The notes under the pieces: generated by a model | The model's database searches: none | The model's input: only the letters and a program-made list of their open reading frames with translations | What the model was told of the DNA's origin: nothing | Part shown: positions 42,881 to 52,949 of the stretch, piece after piece | How positions within the stretch are numbered: the first letter of the stretch is position 1 | How the letters are laid out: each line of letters opens with the position of its first letter | Made by a program: the position numbers and the translations under genes | Assembly (NCBI RefSeq): GCF_002117005.1 | Contig: NZ_CP021023.1 | Location: 434,001-498,000 of the forward strand | Source: Sedimentisphaera salicampi | GTDB taxonomy: Bacteria; Planctomycetota; Phycisphaerae; Sedimentisphaerales; Sedimentisphaeraceae | Length of the DNA: 64,000 nt | Direction: 5' to 3'

Positions 42881-44158
42881 TTATTGTTCAAGCCTGATTA
42901 GATCTTCATAAGTTTGACGTTTCCTTATTACCCTGTAATCATCACCGTCCACAAGAACCTCTGGGAGCATTGGCCTGGAGTTGTAGTTGCTTGCCATTGT
43001 AAACCCGTAAGCACCCGCCGTGAAAAGAGCCAACGCATCTGCTCTCTTAAGAGGCGGCAAGAGCCTGTCTTTGGCTAAAAAGTCGCTTCCCTCACAAATC
43101 GGCCCGACTACATCATATTTCTCCAGCCCTTTCATCTGCATATCCTCGGTCCGTTGCTTAGGAACAAATTCCAAGCCCGCTTTCACCGGCCATATAAAAT
43201 GGAATGCTTCATAAAGAGATGGCCTTATCATATCATTCATAGCTGCATCAACAATTGCAAATTTCTTGCTGCCCCCCTGCTTTATATACTGTACTTCAGA
43301 GAGCAGTATTCCGGCGTTAGCGGCAATGCTTTTGCCCGGCTCAAGGATTAGTTTCAGGTTTTTCCCCTTCAGCAGAGGCACAATAGCCTCAGCATACTGC
43401 TTCGCCGAAGGCCCGTATCCGGTTACATAATCCGCACCATATCCGCCGCCTATGTCAAGGGCTTCAATCTCATAACCTTTACTGCGCAGGGTATCCACAA
43501 GAGTTAAGATCTTCTCGATAGCCTCAACATAAGGGTCAACAGTGTTTCCGCCTGAGCCCAGATGAATATGTATCGCCCGAAGCTTAACGCTTGGGTTGTG
43601 GGAGTATGTATCGAAAACCTTTTCAGCCCTCTCAATATCCACTCCGAATTTGCTTTCCTTCTTCCCTGTGGTTATGTATGCGTGGGTTTTAGGATCTACG
43701 TCCGGATTAACCCTCAAGGCAGCTTTAGCTGTGCAGCCCCGCTCAGAGCTCAGCCTGATCAGATTTTCAAGCTCCTCTTCGCTTTCAATGTTGAAATATT
43801 CTATGCCGGCATCAAGGGCCTGCTTAATCTCCTGGTCGGTCTTGCCCACTCCAGCGTAAACAATCTTTTTCATATCCGCGCCGGCCTTAATCGCCCTGAA
43901 GAGCTCGCCTCCGCTTACGATATCAAAACCGGAGCCGTTTTCCCTTAAAAACTTTAGGATATTAATATTGCTGCAGGCCTTTATAGAATAACATACGGTT
44001 GTATCCATTTCTGAGTAGGCGTTCTGGATTTTGTGCAGATGGTCAAGGAAGGTATTCTTACTATACACATAACAGGCAGTACCTACTTCTTCTATAATCT
44101 TTGAAGCAGGGAGCTGCTCTATATACAGCTCCCCGTTTTTGTAGTTGAATCTGTCCAT
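42881..44158 (-). CDS. lysA: diaminopimelate decarboxylase
   Basis: Last step of lysine synthesis: meso-diaminopimelate to lysine, PLP-dependent. The 425-residue protein has CYSIKACSNINIL with the PLP Lys, GSGFDIVSGGELFRA, IHLGSGG, LDIGGGYGADY, LEPGKSIAANAGILL and VVGPICEGSDFLAKDR with the active-site Cys. The order is an alanine-racemase-like barrel and a C-terminal beta domain. It lies 4 bp after the RRM gene and may be co-transcribed with it. Confidence 0.95.
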   Translation of the reverse strand: MDRFNYKNGELYIEQLPASKIIEEVGTACYVYSKNTFLDHLHKIQNAYSEMDTTVCYSIKACSNINILKFLRENGSGFDIVSGGELFRAIKAGADMKKIVYAGVGKTDQEIKQALDAGIEYFNIESEEELENLIRLSSERGCTAKAALRVNPDVDPKTHAYITTGKKESKFGVDIERAEKVFDTYSHNPSVKLRAIHIHLGSGGNTVDPYVEAIEKILTLVDTLRSKGYEIEALDIGGGYGADYVTGYGPSAKQYAEAIVPLLKGKNLKLILEPGKSIAANAGILLSEVQYIKQGGSKKFAIVDAAMNDMIRPSLYEAFHFIWPVKAGLEFVPKQRTEDMQMKGLEKYDVVGPICEGSDFLAKDRLLPPLKRADALALFTAGAYGFTMASNYNSRPMLPEVLVDGDDYRVIRKRQTYEDLIRLEQ

Positions 44159-44162
44159 AAAA

Positions 44163-44741
44163 TCAGCTTTTATTGGTGTAATTTTTGTTTTTTGGTCTGC
44201 GGCTTTTCGCCACGGTTACATTAATAGCCTTGCCTGAGAGATCAGTTCCATTAACCTCTTCGATAGCCTTGCCCGCTTCGGACGGCTTAGACATCTCAAT
44301 AAAACCATAGCCTTTTGAATCGCCTGTCTCTTTATCAGCAATGATTCTTACTGAATTCACCTCTCCGTACTTGGAGAATATTTCCCTGAGATGGGTTTCA
44401 AAAACATCTGAGGCCAAATTTCTTACGTGGATAGTTACAGGTCCTTCTTTGGGAAGTCTCGGTGCAGAAGGCTTTGTGTTTTTGGTGTTCTTGCTGGATT
44501 TGGATTGCTTTGGAGAGCGTTTGCTTCGTTTTGAAGACTGATAAGGACTTTTAGTTTCGCTGAGTCCAAGCACGGCAGTTACATAAACCATAAAAAGGGT
44601 TACAGCACCGTGAAATGCAATCTGCTGGGCAACTTCTTTTTTGCTTGCACCGGAATCCATTGCAAAAGAAATACCTGCTCCAAAAAGCAGTATTAACACT
44701 AATGTAACAACCGGCCACATCGCCTTAAGTTTCTTTAACAT
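44163..44741 (-). CDS. membrane-anchored RRM RNA-binding protein
   Basis: A 192-residue protein with an unusual layout. Two hydrophobic segments near residues 8-28 (WPVVTLVLILLFGAGISFAM) and 42-60 (AFHGAVTLFMVYVTAVLGL) precede a Ser/Lys-rich linker (KSPYQSSKRSKRSPKQ). The C-terminal half is an RRM with RNP2 (IHVRNL) and RNP1 (SKGYGFIEM). Bacterial RRM proteins are usually small, soluble and cold- or stress-linked; membrane tethering is not typical. The first segment could alternatively be a signal peptide, but the second would still anchor it. It lies between lepA and lysA. Confidence 0.82.
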   Translation of the reverse strand: MLKKLKAMWPVVTLVLILLFGAGISFAMDSGASKKEVAQQIAFHGAVTLFMVYVTAVLGLSETKSPYQSSKRSKRSPKQSKSSKNTKNTKPSAPRLPKEGPVTIHVRNLASDVFETHLREIFSKYGEVNSVRIIADKETGDSKGYGFIEMSKPSEAGKAIEEVNGTDLSGKAINVTVAKSRRPKNKNYTNKS

Positions 44742-44781
44742 ATTATCTCCTGATAATTAAACTACATTTACAGAGGGCAAC

Positions 44782-46578
44782 TTATTCACCTGATTTTAGG
44801 ACGCTCTTAAACGCCTCTTGAGGGATTTGTACAGATGCAACACTCTTCATACGCTTTTTGCCCTCTTTCTGCTTTTTTAATACCTTCATTTTGCGGGTAA
44901 TATCCCCGCCGTAAAGCTTAGAGGTTACATCTTTTCTGTACGCCTTGATTGTTTCCCTTGCAATCACTTTTCCGCCGATAGCCACCTGCAGCGGCACCTC
45001 GAACTGCTGCCTCGGGATTGCCTGACGAAGGCGATCGATCATTTTCCGGCCTCTTGTCTCAGCAGATTCCCTGTGAACTATAGTGGATAAGGCATCCACC
45101 TCTACCTTATTAACCAGAATGTCGATTTTTACAAGATCGCTTTTCTCAAAGCCGATAAGCTCATAATCCATCGTTGCATAGCCTCTGGTTGCTCCTTTGA
45201 GGATATCATAGAAATCGTAAACAATCTCGGCGAGCGGAGCCTTAAACTGCATCATTACCCGATTACTTCCGAGATATTCAGTTTTGCCAACTACACACCT
45301 TCTCTGCTCTGCAAGCTGCATAACAGTTCCGATGTAGTCTTTTGGCATAATAACCTCAAGTTTTACAAAGGGCTCCCTGAACTCTTCGATTTCGCTTCTC
45401 TCGGGAAGCTGAGAAGGCGAATCGACCTTGAAAATTTCTCCCGAAGTTGTCATCACCTCATAGCTCACACTTGGCGAGGTTTGGATAACTTCAATATCGT
45501 TCTCTCTTTCAAGTCGCTCCTGAACTATTTCCATATGCAGAAGTCCAAGAAAGCCGCACCTGAAACCAAAGCCCAGAGCCGGCGAATTCTGCGGGAAAAA
45601 CGTAAAGCTTGAATCATTGAGAGCAAGCCTTTCGAATGCAGCTTTCATCTTTGGATAATCGCTGCTCTGAGCAGGATAGAAATCTGAGAAAACCATCTGC
45701 ATTGGTGGTTCATAGCCGGGTAGAGGATTCTCAGCGGGTTCATCAAGGCTGGTGATAGTATCGCCGACACGTACATCCGAGAGGCTCTTTATATTGGCAA
45801 TCATATAGCCAACCTCTCCGCAGCCGAGCTCTTTGCGCTTATCCATCTTTGGTGTAAATTTGCCAAGCTCGGTTACTGTGTAGCTGTGCCCGCAGCTCAT
45901 AAATGATATCTTCTGCCCTTCTTTAATTTTGCCGGAAACAACCCTCAGGTAGCAGATTACTCCGCGGTACTCATCAAAGTGGCTGTCAAAAACCAGGGCC
46001 TGAAGCTTATCATTTATGTTATTTTCCGGAGCAGGCAGTCTTTCAATTATTGCTCCAATGAGCTCATCTATACCTTTTCCGGATTTAGCACTTACCGAAA
46101 TGCACTCTTCCCGTCCAATTCCAAGAATGTTTCCAAGCTCTTCAATCACCGTTTCGGGCATTGCGGCAGGAAGATCAATCTTATTCAACACAGGAATTAT
46201 TTCGAGGTCTTCGTTAATAGCAAGGTATGCATTGGCTACAGTCTGCGCTTCTACGCCTTGAGCAGAATCAACGACAAGAAGAGCCCCTTCGCAGGCAGTC
46301 AGAGCCCGTGATACCTCATAACTGAAATCCACATGCCCTGGCGTGTCAATTAGGTTGAGCATATATCTCTCGCCCTTGTAATTGACATACATGGTAACAG
46401 CGGAGGCCTTGATCGTAATGCCGCGCTCTCTTTCAAGATCCATACTGTCGAGCAGCTGATTATGAAATTCCCTTTGAGTAACCGCTCCTGCATGCAGCAT
46501 AATTCTATCTGCAATAGTGCTCTTGCCGTGGTCTATATGTGCTACTATGGAAAAATTTCTTATATTTGCTAAATTCAT
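44782..46578 (-). CDS. lepA: elongation factor 4 (LepA)
   Basis: A 598-residue translational GTPase that binds stalled or mistranslocated ribosomes. GTPase motifs are FSIVAHIDHGKSTIADR, RERGITIKASAVTM, DTPGHVDFSYEVSRAL and NKIDLPAA. The LepA-specific C-terminus includes GGDITRKMKVLKKQKEGKKR. Normal length for the family. It starts 20 bp after ileS and is probably part of the ileS-lepA-RRM-lysA transcript. Confidence 0.96.
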   Translation of the reverse strand: MNLANIRNFSIVAHIDHGKSTIADRIMLHAGAVTQREFHNQLLDSMDLERERGITIKASAVTMYVNYKGERYMLNLIDTPGHVDFSYEVSRALTACEGALLVVDSAQGVEAQTVANAYLAINEDLEIIPVLNKIDLPAAMPETVIEELGNILGIGREECISVSAKSGKGIDELIGAIIERLPAPENNINDKLQALVFDSHFDEYRGVICYLRVVSGKIKEGQKISFMSCGHSYTVTELGKFTPKMDKRKELGCGEVGYMIANIKSLSDVRVGDTITSLDEPAENPLPGYEPPMQMVFSDFYPAQSSDYPKMKAAFERLALNDSSFTFFPQNSPALGFGFRCGFLGLLHMEIVQERLERENDIEVIQTSPSVSYEVMTTSGEIFKVDSPSQLPERSEIEEFREPFVKLEVIMPKDYIGTVMQLAEQRRCVVGKTEYLGSNRVMMQFKAPLAEIVYDFYDILKGATRGYATMDYELIGFEKSDLVKIDILVNKVEVDALSTIVHRESAETRGRKMIDRLRQAIPRQQFEVPLQVAIGGKVIARETIKAYRKDVTSKLYGGDITRKMKVLKKQKEGKKRMKSVASVQIPQEAFKSVLKSGE

Positions 46579-46598
46579 TTATTCCCTTAAAGGAGTTC

Positions 46599-49436
46599 TC
46601 AAACAGCAGAAGACTGCTTAACAGCTTTGGCGCATCTCTTGCACAAGTCTGGATAGTCTTCATCTTCACCCACTGTAGCGGAGTAGTTCCAGCATCTCTC
46701 GCATTTTTTGTGCTTGGATTTGCTGGCTGTAACCTCCAGATTCTCGCCTCGCTGTATTTCAGCTTCACTGATTATACAGAGCTCCGCAAAATTATCATCA
46801 CCAAATTGTTCAAGCATCTCAGCAGTTTGCTCATCCGCCTTTACGATGACACTTGCCTGCTGGTTTGAGCCTATAGTCTGGTTTTGCCTAAGCTCTTCAA
46901 GTTTCCTGAGAACTTCATCGCGTATTTCAAAAATCGTTTTCCATTTATCCTGCTCAGCAGAACATGGAATCTCCTCGGGAGCATCTATAAGAGAAAGATG
47001 CACGCTTTCGGAATTTTCATCTTTCTGATCAAGTGCTTCCCAAGCCTCTTCTGCGGTATGCACCATTATTGGCGCAATTAACTTAATCAGACCGTTAAGG
47101 ATTTTCCAAAGTACAGTTTGGCAGCTCTTTCTTGAAGGGCTTTCGGGCAGCTCGCAATACAAGCGATCCTTCACAACATCCATGTAAATGTTGCTCATTT
47201 CCACAGTGCAGAAATTGTATATGCCGGCAAATGCCTTATGAAAGACGAAATTATCATAATCTTCGATAACATTTTTGACCATAAGATTATAACGGTAAAC
47301 AGCCCACTGGTCTATCTGCTCCATCTCCTCAACAGCGACAGCTTGTTCAGGCGTAAAGTCCTTTATATTACTCAGCATATACCTTATGGTATTGCGGATT
47401 TTCCTATAAGAATCTCTCATCCTGCCGATGAGCTCATCGCTGCATCGCATATCTTCCTGATAATTCACGCTGGAAACCCAGAGTCTGAGGATATCCGAGC
47501 CGTATTTTTCGATCTCCTCCATTGCGTTTACATAGTTCCCTAAAGACTTGCTCTGTTTGTGCCCTTCAGCATCCACCGTAAATCCGTGGGTGAGAACATT
47601 TTTGAAAGGCGCTTTGTGCATCGCTCCAAGCGCGGGCAGAAGAGAAAGCTGAAACCATCCTCTGTGCTGGTCGCTGCCTTCTAAATACAAATCAACGGGC
47701 AGATCCCATCCCCTGTTTGCTGCAACGCTGTGCCAGCTGCAGCCGGACTCAAACCATACATCAAATATATTTTCTTCTTTTTCCAGATCATCAAAACTGA
47801 AACCCTCAGGCAAATCAAAATCCTCGCCGAGTATTTCTCTCGGGCTGTCGGTAAACCAGCTGTCCGAACCTTTCCTGTCTATATGTTCTGCTGCTGAGGC
47901 AACAGCCTCAGGGGTTAGCAGGCTCCGCCCTTCTGAATTAACAAATACCGGTATCGGCAGCCCCCAGCTTCTCTGCCTGCTGAGACACCAGTCCGGCCTT
48001 GATTCAAGCATACCTGCAATCCGCTTTTTGCCCCAGCCGGGTATCCAGCGAACCTCCTCAGTACTGGCAACAGCCATCTCCCGCAGCGTCTTTCCAGTGT
48101 CCTGAAGCTTTCTGTCCACGCCCACAAACCACTGCTCTGTTGCCCGGAAAATAACAGGCATTCTGCTTCTCCAGCAATGCGGGTAGCTGTGAAGCATATC
48201 TTTTCTTGCAAAAAGAAGGCCGTCTGCTGAAAGCCTTTCAATAACCTCTTCATCCACCTTCAGAACATTCTTGCCTGCAAGGAAATCCGGAACGCTCTGA
48301 TCGTAGTTGCCGTTTTCATCTACAGGCGAGTAAATTTCCAGCCCGTTTTTCACGCCGGTCATATAGTCTTCAGTTCCGTGCCCGGGTGCTGTATGAACGA
48401 GCCCTGTTCCGTCTTCTGTGGTAACGTAATCTGCCTGCACAACGAAATATGCATCTGCTTCAGTAGGTTTTTCAGTGATAAAGGGATGAGTGTATCTCAG
48501 CCCTTCAAGCTCAGAGCCTCTAACCCTCGCCTCAGAAACGGTGAAATCTGTTAGCCCTGCAGCATGGGATGCCGCTTCAATACGCTCAGCGCATATAATG
48601 TCTGCATATTTCTTTCCGTTTCTTTCATACTTTATAGCTGCATATTCAAGCGACGGATTAACAGCAACAGCAAGATTGGCGCAGAGAGTCCAAGGGGTGG
48701 TTGTCCAAATCATAAAGCTTGCTGTTTCGCCCGCCTCTGCAAGGCCGAGCTGTCTCAGCTTTTCTGCTGAATCTTTTTCTGCAGGGAAGTTTACGTAAAT
48801 GCTCGGGGATGTAATGTCTTTATATTCGAGCTCAGCATCAGCAAGAGCTGTCTGGCAGCCTACAGACCAGTGAATCGGCTTGAGCTGCTTGTAAACAAGC
48901 CCCTGCTCTACAAGCTTGCCGAAAACCTCAAGTATTCCCTTCTCGTAAGCGGGCACCATTGTGAGATACGGGTCTTCATAATTTCCGAAAACTCCAAGAG
49001 ATGCAAACTGCTTAGACTGAAGCTTTACATACTTGCTTGCATACTTCTTGCAGCGTTTGCGGATCTCGAGCTTTTCCATATCCGCCGCTTCTTCTCCGAG
49101 CTCAGTCATCACCTTCGCCTCAATGGGCAGCCCATGGCAGTCCCAGCCCGGTACATACGGGGCATCAAAGCCTCTCATAGTCTTGTATTTTACAACAATA
49201 TCCTTGAGTACTTTATTGATCACGTGCCCCATGTGGATGTCTCCATTGGCATACGGAGGGCCGTCGTGCAGAATATATGGCTTGCTGCCCTTCCGGGCTT
49301 CTCTGATTTTCTGATATATCTTTTCCTTCGCCCACTGCTTGCGCATCTGCGGCTCGCGCTGGGTAAGGTTGGCCTTCATTGCAAAAGACGTTTTGGGAAG
49401 ATTCAGCGTTTTCTTGTAATTTTTATTTTCCGACAT
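46599..49436 (-). CDS. ileS: isoleucyl-tRNA synthetase
   Basis: A 945-residue class I synthetase. [16 protein letters not shown] holds the HIGH signature, and [11 protein letters not shown] is the KMSKS loop with Gln for Met. The editing domain includes [14 protein letters not shown]. The C-terminal zinc finger is [20 protein letters not shown] followed by CKRC. Length and domain order are standard for bacterial IleS. A near-consensus promoter lies upstream at 49476-49503 on the same strand. I see no T-box leader. Confidence 0.96.
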   Translation of the reverse strand: MSENKNYKKTLNLPKTSFAMKANLTQREPQMRKQWAKEKIYQKIREARKGSKPYILHDGPPYANGDIHMGHVINKVLKDIVVKYKTMRGFDAPYVPGWDCHGLPIEAKVMTELGEEAADMEKLEIRKRCKKYASKYVKLQSKQFASLGVFGNYEDPYLTMVPAYEKGILEVFGKLVEQGLVYKQLKPIHWSVGCQTALADAELEYKDITSPSIYVNFPAEKDSAEKLRQLGLAEAGETASFMIWTTTPWTLCANLAVAVNPSLEYAAIKYERNGKKYADIICAERIEAASHAAGLTDFTVSEARVRGSELEGLRYTHPFITEKPTEADAYFVVQADYVTTEDGTGLVHTAPGHGTEDYMTGVKNGLEIYSPVDENGNYDQSVPDFLAGKNVLKVDEEVIERLSADGLLFARKDMLHSYPHCWRSRMPVIFRATEQWFVGVDRKLQDTGKTLREMAVASTEEVRWIPGWGKKRIAGMLESRPDWCLSRQRSWGLPIPVFVNSEGRSLLTPEAVASAAEHIDRKGSDSWFTDSPREILGEDFDLPEGFSFDDLEKEENIFDVWFESGCSWHSVAANRGWDLPVDLYLEGSDQHRGWFQLSLLPALGAMHKAPFKNVLTHGFTVDAEGHKQSKSLGNYVNAMEEIEKYGSDILRLWVSSVNYQEDMRCSDELIGRMRDSYRKIRNTIRYMLSNIKDFTPEQAVAVEEMEQIDQWAVYRYNLMVKNVIEDYDNFVFHKAFAGIYNFCTVEMSNIYMDVVKDRLYCELPESPSRKSCQTVLWKILNGLIKLIAPIMVHTAEEAWEALDQKDENSESVHLSLIDAPEEIPCSAEQDKWKTIFEIRDEVLRKLEELRQNQTIGSNQQASVIVKADEQTAEMLEQFGDDNFAELCIISEAEIQRGENLEVTASKSKHKKCERCWNYSATVGEDEDYPDLCKRCAKAVKQSSAV

Positions 49437-49475
49437 TTCTACTGTTCCGTTTCTCAGTTAACATATAGACCGTTA

Positions 49476-49503
49476 ATCATAACGTTTACTGAGTTAATGT
49501 CAA
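49476..49503 (-). promoter_or_regulatory. strong putative sigma70 promoter for ileS
   Basis: On the minus strand, consensus TTGACA (plus coordinates 49498-49503) and TATGAT (49476-49481) with a 16-base spacer, 39 bases before the ileS start. Confidence 0.7.
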
Positions 49504-49827
49504 GATATGCTGTCGTGTATTTAGAAGAACGAAAAGTTGAAATACGAAAATCCCAAAATCCAAAGAGCAGCATTTTCAGTCTCTGAGCAGCGTTGATTTT
49601 AGCGAAGGACTTAGTAAACGCTAATCCGCACTAATTTTTGTTGATTATTTATTTATGCGATAAAAGCTGGCGGCAGAAAGCGGCGGCCGCTCTTGTGCGG
49701 GGAATCTTCTCGCCACACGTCAATTGCCCAAAAATCCCAGCAATTTGGTAATATATGTGTTTAATTTGGGATTTACATCCCATCCTTTCAATCCTGTCTA
49801 AAAATAAACCTGAAATATTATTTCATA

Positions 49828-49856
49828 TTGACTTTAATGCCGAAAATATATATAGT
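49828..49856 (+). promoter_or_regulatory. putative sigma70 promoter for kdsB-pyrG
   Basis: TTGACT at 49828-49833 and TATAGT at 49851-49856, spacer 17 bases, 54 bases before the kdsB TTG start. Confidence 0.65.
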
Positions 49857-49910
49857 ATTTAGGCAGTGAGTTTTAGAAAATAAATAGAAAACTAACTGCA
49901 AGGATACAAC

Positions 49911-50642
49911 TTGAAGACTGTTATAATAATTCCCGCCAGATATGATTCCACCCGTTTCAAGGGTAAGATTCTCGCCTCAGAAACTGGCAAATATCTTGTG
50001 CAGCACACTTATGAAACTGCTGCTAAAGCCGAATCGGCAGATAAAGTCATAATCGCCGTTGACAGCGAGAAAGTTTTGCAGGCATGCCAAAGTTTCGGCG
50101 CAGAGTGCGTCCTCACTGACCCTGCTTTGAAGAGCGGTACAGACAGGGTTGCCAAAGCCGCTGAGAACACAGACTGCGATATTATCGTTAATGTTCAGGC
50201 TGATGAGCCTGAGATAGACCCGAAAAATCTCGACCTGCTTGCAAAACTGCTTGAAAACAACAAAGAGGCAGATATGGCAACGCTTGTTACGCCGGTTAAG
50301 GATCGAAGAGAAGCTGAAAACCAGAACGCGGTAAAGGCAGTTGTTGCAGAAAACGGGTATGCGATTTATTTTACCAGACAGCCCGTACCGTACTCACGTA
50401 AAGACGGGCAGCCTAATTTAAGTCTTATGAAACGGCATTTAGGGGTCTATGCGTACAGAAAGGATTTTCTTATGAAAATCACCCAAATGCACCAGACTCC
50501 GCTTGAGATAAGCGAATCACTCGAACAGCTTCGAGCTCTGGAAAACGGCTTCAGGATCATAGCAGATGAAATTCCGGAGGCGCACGAAGGAATAGATACG
50601 GAAAAGCAGTATATGGCTTTTGTTAAAAGAATACTTAAATAA
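49911..50642 (+). CDS. kdsB: 3-deoxy-manno-octulosonate cytidylyltransferase
   Basis: Activates KDO with CTP to CMP-KDO for lipopolysaccharide core synthesis, evidence of a KDO-containing outer membrane. The 243-residue protein has IIPARYDSTRFKGKIL, KSGTDRVAKAAE, IIVNVQADEPEIDP, YFTRQPVPYSR and HLGVYAYRKDFL, all typical of KdsB. The start is TTG at 49911 with AAGGA 6 bases upstream. CTP synthase is directly downstream, matching substrate supply. Confidence 0.95.
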   Translation: MKTVIIIPARYDSTRFKGKILASETGKYLVQHTYETAAKAESADKVIIAVDSEKVLQACQSFGAECVLTDPALKSGTDRVAKAAENTDCDIIVNVQADEPEIDPKNLDLLAKLLENNKEADMATLVTPVKDRREAENQNAVKAVVAENGYAIYFTRQPVPYSRKDGQPNLSLMKRHLGVYAYRKDFLMKITQMHQTPLEISESLEQLRALENGFRIIADEIPEAHEGIDTEKQYMAFVKRILK

Positions 50643-50658
50643 TTTTACGGCGGTAACA

Positions 50659-52434
50659 ATGTCCCAGAAAAGGGAAGATATATTTGCAAGCATCAGCAAT
50701 AAATCCTCGGATACTGAATTCTTCTCTCCCGTACCAAAAGGGTATGTTAAGGGAAAAACTAAGTATGTAGTAGTTCTCGGTACAGTTATGAGCGGATTGG
50801 GCAAGGGTATATTCTCCTCGTGCGTTGCCAAGCTTATGCAGGATAAGGGCCTTAAGGTATCTCCCGTGAAGCTAGAAGGGTATCTCAATATGGATTCCGG
50901 CACGCTTAATCCATTCCGGCACGGAGAGGTTTTCGTTCTCGATGACGGCATGGAATGCGATATGGACCTTGGAACTTATGAGAGAATGCTCAATTTAGAC
51001 CTTTCCAAACAGAATTTCAGCACCAACGGTCAAGTATTCAGTTCTGTGCTGAAAACAGAGAGAGGCGGCGGCTACCTAGGCCGGGATGTTCAAGTTATCC
51101 CTCATGTTACAGGCGAGGTCAAACGCAAGCTTCGTGTGCTTGCAAGAGACAGCGAAGCGGATGTCGTTTTCGTGGAAATCGGAGGAACTGCAGGCGATCT
51201 GGAAAACGCATTCTACATCGAGGCAATGCGTGAACTGGCAAACGAGGAGGGAGACAGCAACTGCTGTTTCGTGGCCCTAACCTATATCCTTGCCCCGCAG
51301 ACCCTCGGAGAGCAGAAATCAAAGGCCGCACAGCTTGGAATAAGGGAACTGCTTCAGAAAGGTATTCAGCCCTCAATTATAGCTTGCAGATGCGAAGAAG
51401 AGGTAACAGAGCAGGTTAGAGAGAAGATCAGCCTTTTCAGCAACGTACCCTTCAGCAACGTATTCAGTATGCACGATTCAAAAAGCATATACCTTATCCC
51501 CGCAATGCTCAGAGACAGCGGCGTGGATTTCAGCATCATAAAAATGCTGGGGATTGAAGACAAGATAGATCTGCGCAAGGAACGCAGTGAATGGGAAAAA
51601 TGGTGCGATTTTACCGATCGGGTAACTAAAGACCATAAAAATGAGGTTACAATAGGGATAACCGGCAAATACATATCCGTACGGGACAGCTATGCATCAA
51701 TCAGCAATGCGATTGAGCACTGCGAGGCATGGCTTGGCTGCAAGGTTAATGTGGAGTGGATAGAGGTTACAGACATCACCCCGGAAAACACTGAAGCTGC
51801 TCTAAGAGGCGTTGACGGGATAATAGTTCCGGGCGGATTCGGCGTACGGGGAACTGAGGGCAAGATAGAATGCATAAGGTATGCAAGAGAGCACGATTTG
51901 CCATATCTGGGGCTCTGCCTCGGCTTTCAGATGGCTGTGATTGAATATGCGAGGAATGTATGCGGGATAAAAGATGCCAACAGCTCTGAAATCGCTCCAA
52001 ACTGCGGCAGCGCAGTGATAAACCTCCTGCCGGAACAGAAAAAGATTGAAGGGCTAGGCGGAAATATGCGTCTTGGGGGAAGGGATGTGGAAATCAAGAA
52101 GGATACGCTTGCTTATAAGCTTTTTGGTGATGAGCAGACCGCAAGGCTCAGATTCAGACACAGATATGAAGTTGACCCTGAATACATAGAACAGCTTCAA
52201 AATGCAGGACTCGTGTTCTCAGGAAAAGCGCCGAACCATCCTATAATGCAAATTCTAGAGCTGCCTGAACACCCGTATTTCATCGGAACTCAGGCACACC
52301 CATGCCTTACATCAAGACCGCTCAATCCCAGCCCAATGTTTCTTGGCCTGATTGTAGCAGCTATGAAGCATAAATACCCGGGAATTTATCCCGAGGACGT
52401 TTCAACCCTTGTTAAAAAGGCGGTGCGTAAATAA
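50659..52434 (+). CDS. pyrG: CTP synthase
   Basis: Makes CTP from UTP and glutamine. The 591-residue protein starts at ATG 50659 (ribosome-binding site GGCGGTAA). An upstream in-frame TTG at 50620, inside kdsB, is unlikely. The synthase domain has LGTVMSGLGKGIFSS in place of the usual VTGGVVSSLGKG, EGYLNMDSGT, DLGTYERML and VFVEIGGTAGDLE. The GATase domain has PGGFGVRGTEGKI, LGLCLGFQMAVIEY with the Cys nucleophile, and HPIMQILELPEHP with EHPYFIGTQAHP. The ~35-residue N-terminal extension is longer than usual. It lies 16 bp after kdsB. Confidence 0.95.
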   Translation: MSQKREDIFASISNKSSDTEFFSPVPKGYVKGKTKYVVVLGTVMSGLGKGIFSSCVAKLMQDKGLKVSPVKLEGYLNMDSGTLNPFRHGEVFVLDDGMECDMDLGTYERMLNLDLSKQNFSTNGQVFSSVLKTERGGGYLGRDVQVIPHVTGEVKRKLRVLARDSEADVVFVEIGGTAGDLENAFYIEAMRELANEEGDSNCCFVALTYILAPQTLGEQKSKAAQLGIRELLQKGIQPSIIACRCEEEVTEQVREKISLFSNVPFSNVFSMHDSKSIYLIPAMLRDSGVDFSIIKMLGIEDKIDLRKERSEWEKWCDFTDRVTKDHKNEVTIGITGKYISVRDSYASISNAIEHCEAWLGCKVNVEWIEVTDITPENTEAALRGVDGIIVPGGFGVRGTEGKIECIRYAREHDLPYLGLCLGFQMAVIEYARNVCGIKDANSSEIAPNCGSAVINLLPEQKKIEGLGGNMRLGGRDVEIKKDTLAYKLFGDEQTARLRFRHRYEVDPEYIEQLQNAGLVFSGKAPNHPIMQILELPEHPYFIGTQAHPCLTSRPLNPSPMFLGLIVAAMKHKYPGIYPEDVSTLVKKAVRK

Positions 52435-52493
52435 TATTTCGCTTTATGTTTCGGGTGAAATTATAAATTACCCGCTGGCTGAGGCTTTAAAAG

Positions 52494-52949
52494 TTATTCC
52501 CGCGGGTCTTCGCCCTGCTCTATTTTGCGAACCTTATCGAGCCTCTGCTGGTGTCTTCCCCCCATAAAGTCTGTCTCCAGCCATACTTCAACTATCCTTC
52601 TTACAGAACTCTCTCCGAGCAAATCGCCGGAAAGACAAAGAACGTTAGCATCATTATGCTGTCTTGAAACGCGCGCATTTATCTCATCAAAGCAGAGAGC
52701 GCCGCGTACATTTTTCACCTTGTTTGCAGTAATACACATACCAATGCCGGTACCGCAAATTAGGATTCCCCTTTCCGCCTCACCGTTAGAAACAGCTATA
52801 GCTGCTGAATAGCCTACATCAGGATAATCAACAGGGCTTTTTCCGTCGGAGCCGTAATCTACGCATTTGTGCCCCATTTTTTCGACAAGGCCTTTAATAA
52901 GTACTTTTGTTTCGTAACCTCTATGGTCGTTAGCTAAAGCTATAATCAT
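52494..52949 (-). CDS. rpiB: ribose-5-phosphate isomerase B
   Basis: Interconverts ribose 5-phosphate and ribulose 5-phosphate. The 151-residue RpiB/LacAB protein has ANDHRGYETK, VDYGSD, SPVDYPDVG, GILICGTGIGMCITANK with the catalytic Cys, and RVSRQHNDANVLCL. It overlaps the upstream YrdC-phosphatase fusion gene by ATGA. The gene order (Sua5, LMW phosphatase, RpiB) parallels the ywlC-ywlE-ywlF set of Bacillus subtilis. Confidence 0.94.
   Translation of the reverse strand: MIIALANDHRGYETKVLIKGLVEKMGHKCVDYGSDGKSPVDYPDVGYSAAIAVSNGEAERGILICGTGIGMCITANKVKNVRGALCFDEINARVSRQHNDANVLCLSGDLLGESSVRRIVEVWLETDFMGGRHQQRLDKVRKIEQGEDPRE

Larger units (their letters stand above)
49437..49910. other. 474-bp divergent intergenic region between ileS and kdsB
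   Basis: No credible ORF or known RNA. It holds the ileS promoter (minus) and kdsB promoter (plus), listed separately. The 8-mer AAATCCCA occurs at 49548-49555 and 49732-49739, with its inverted copy at 49767-49774. The latter pair can form a stem around a 27-base loop. Confidence 0.55.

Noticed and set aside
48870-49586. 238-residue plus-strand frame opposite ileS
   Set aside because: Antisense to the highly conserved catalytic N-terminus of IleS, no recognisable domain.
49437-49910. T-box or other tRNA-sensing leader for ileS
   Set aside because: The ileS promoter lies only ~39 bases before the start, and no T-box sequence or specifier hairpin is visible on that strand.
52435-52493. Terminator between pyrG and rpiB
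   Set aside because: Only a weak bulged GGGT/ACCC stem around an A/T-rich core is present, with no T-run on either strand.
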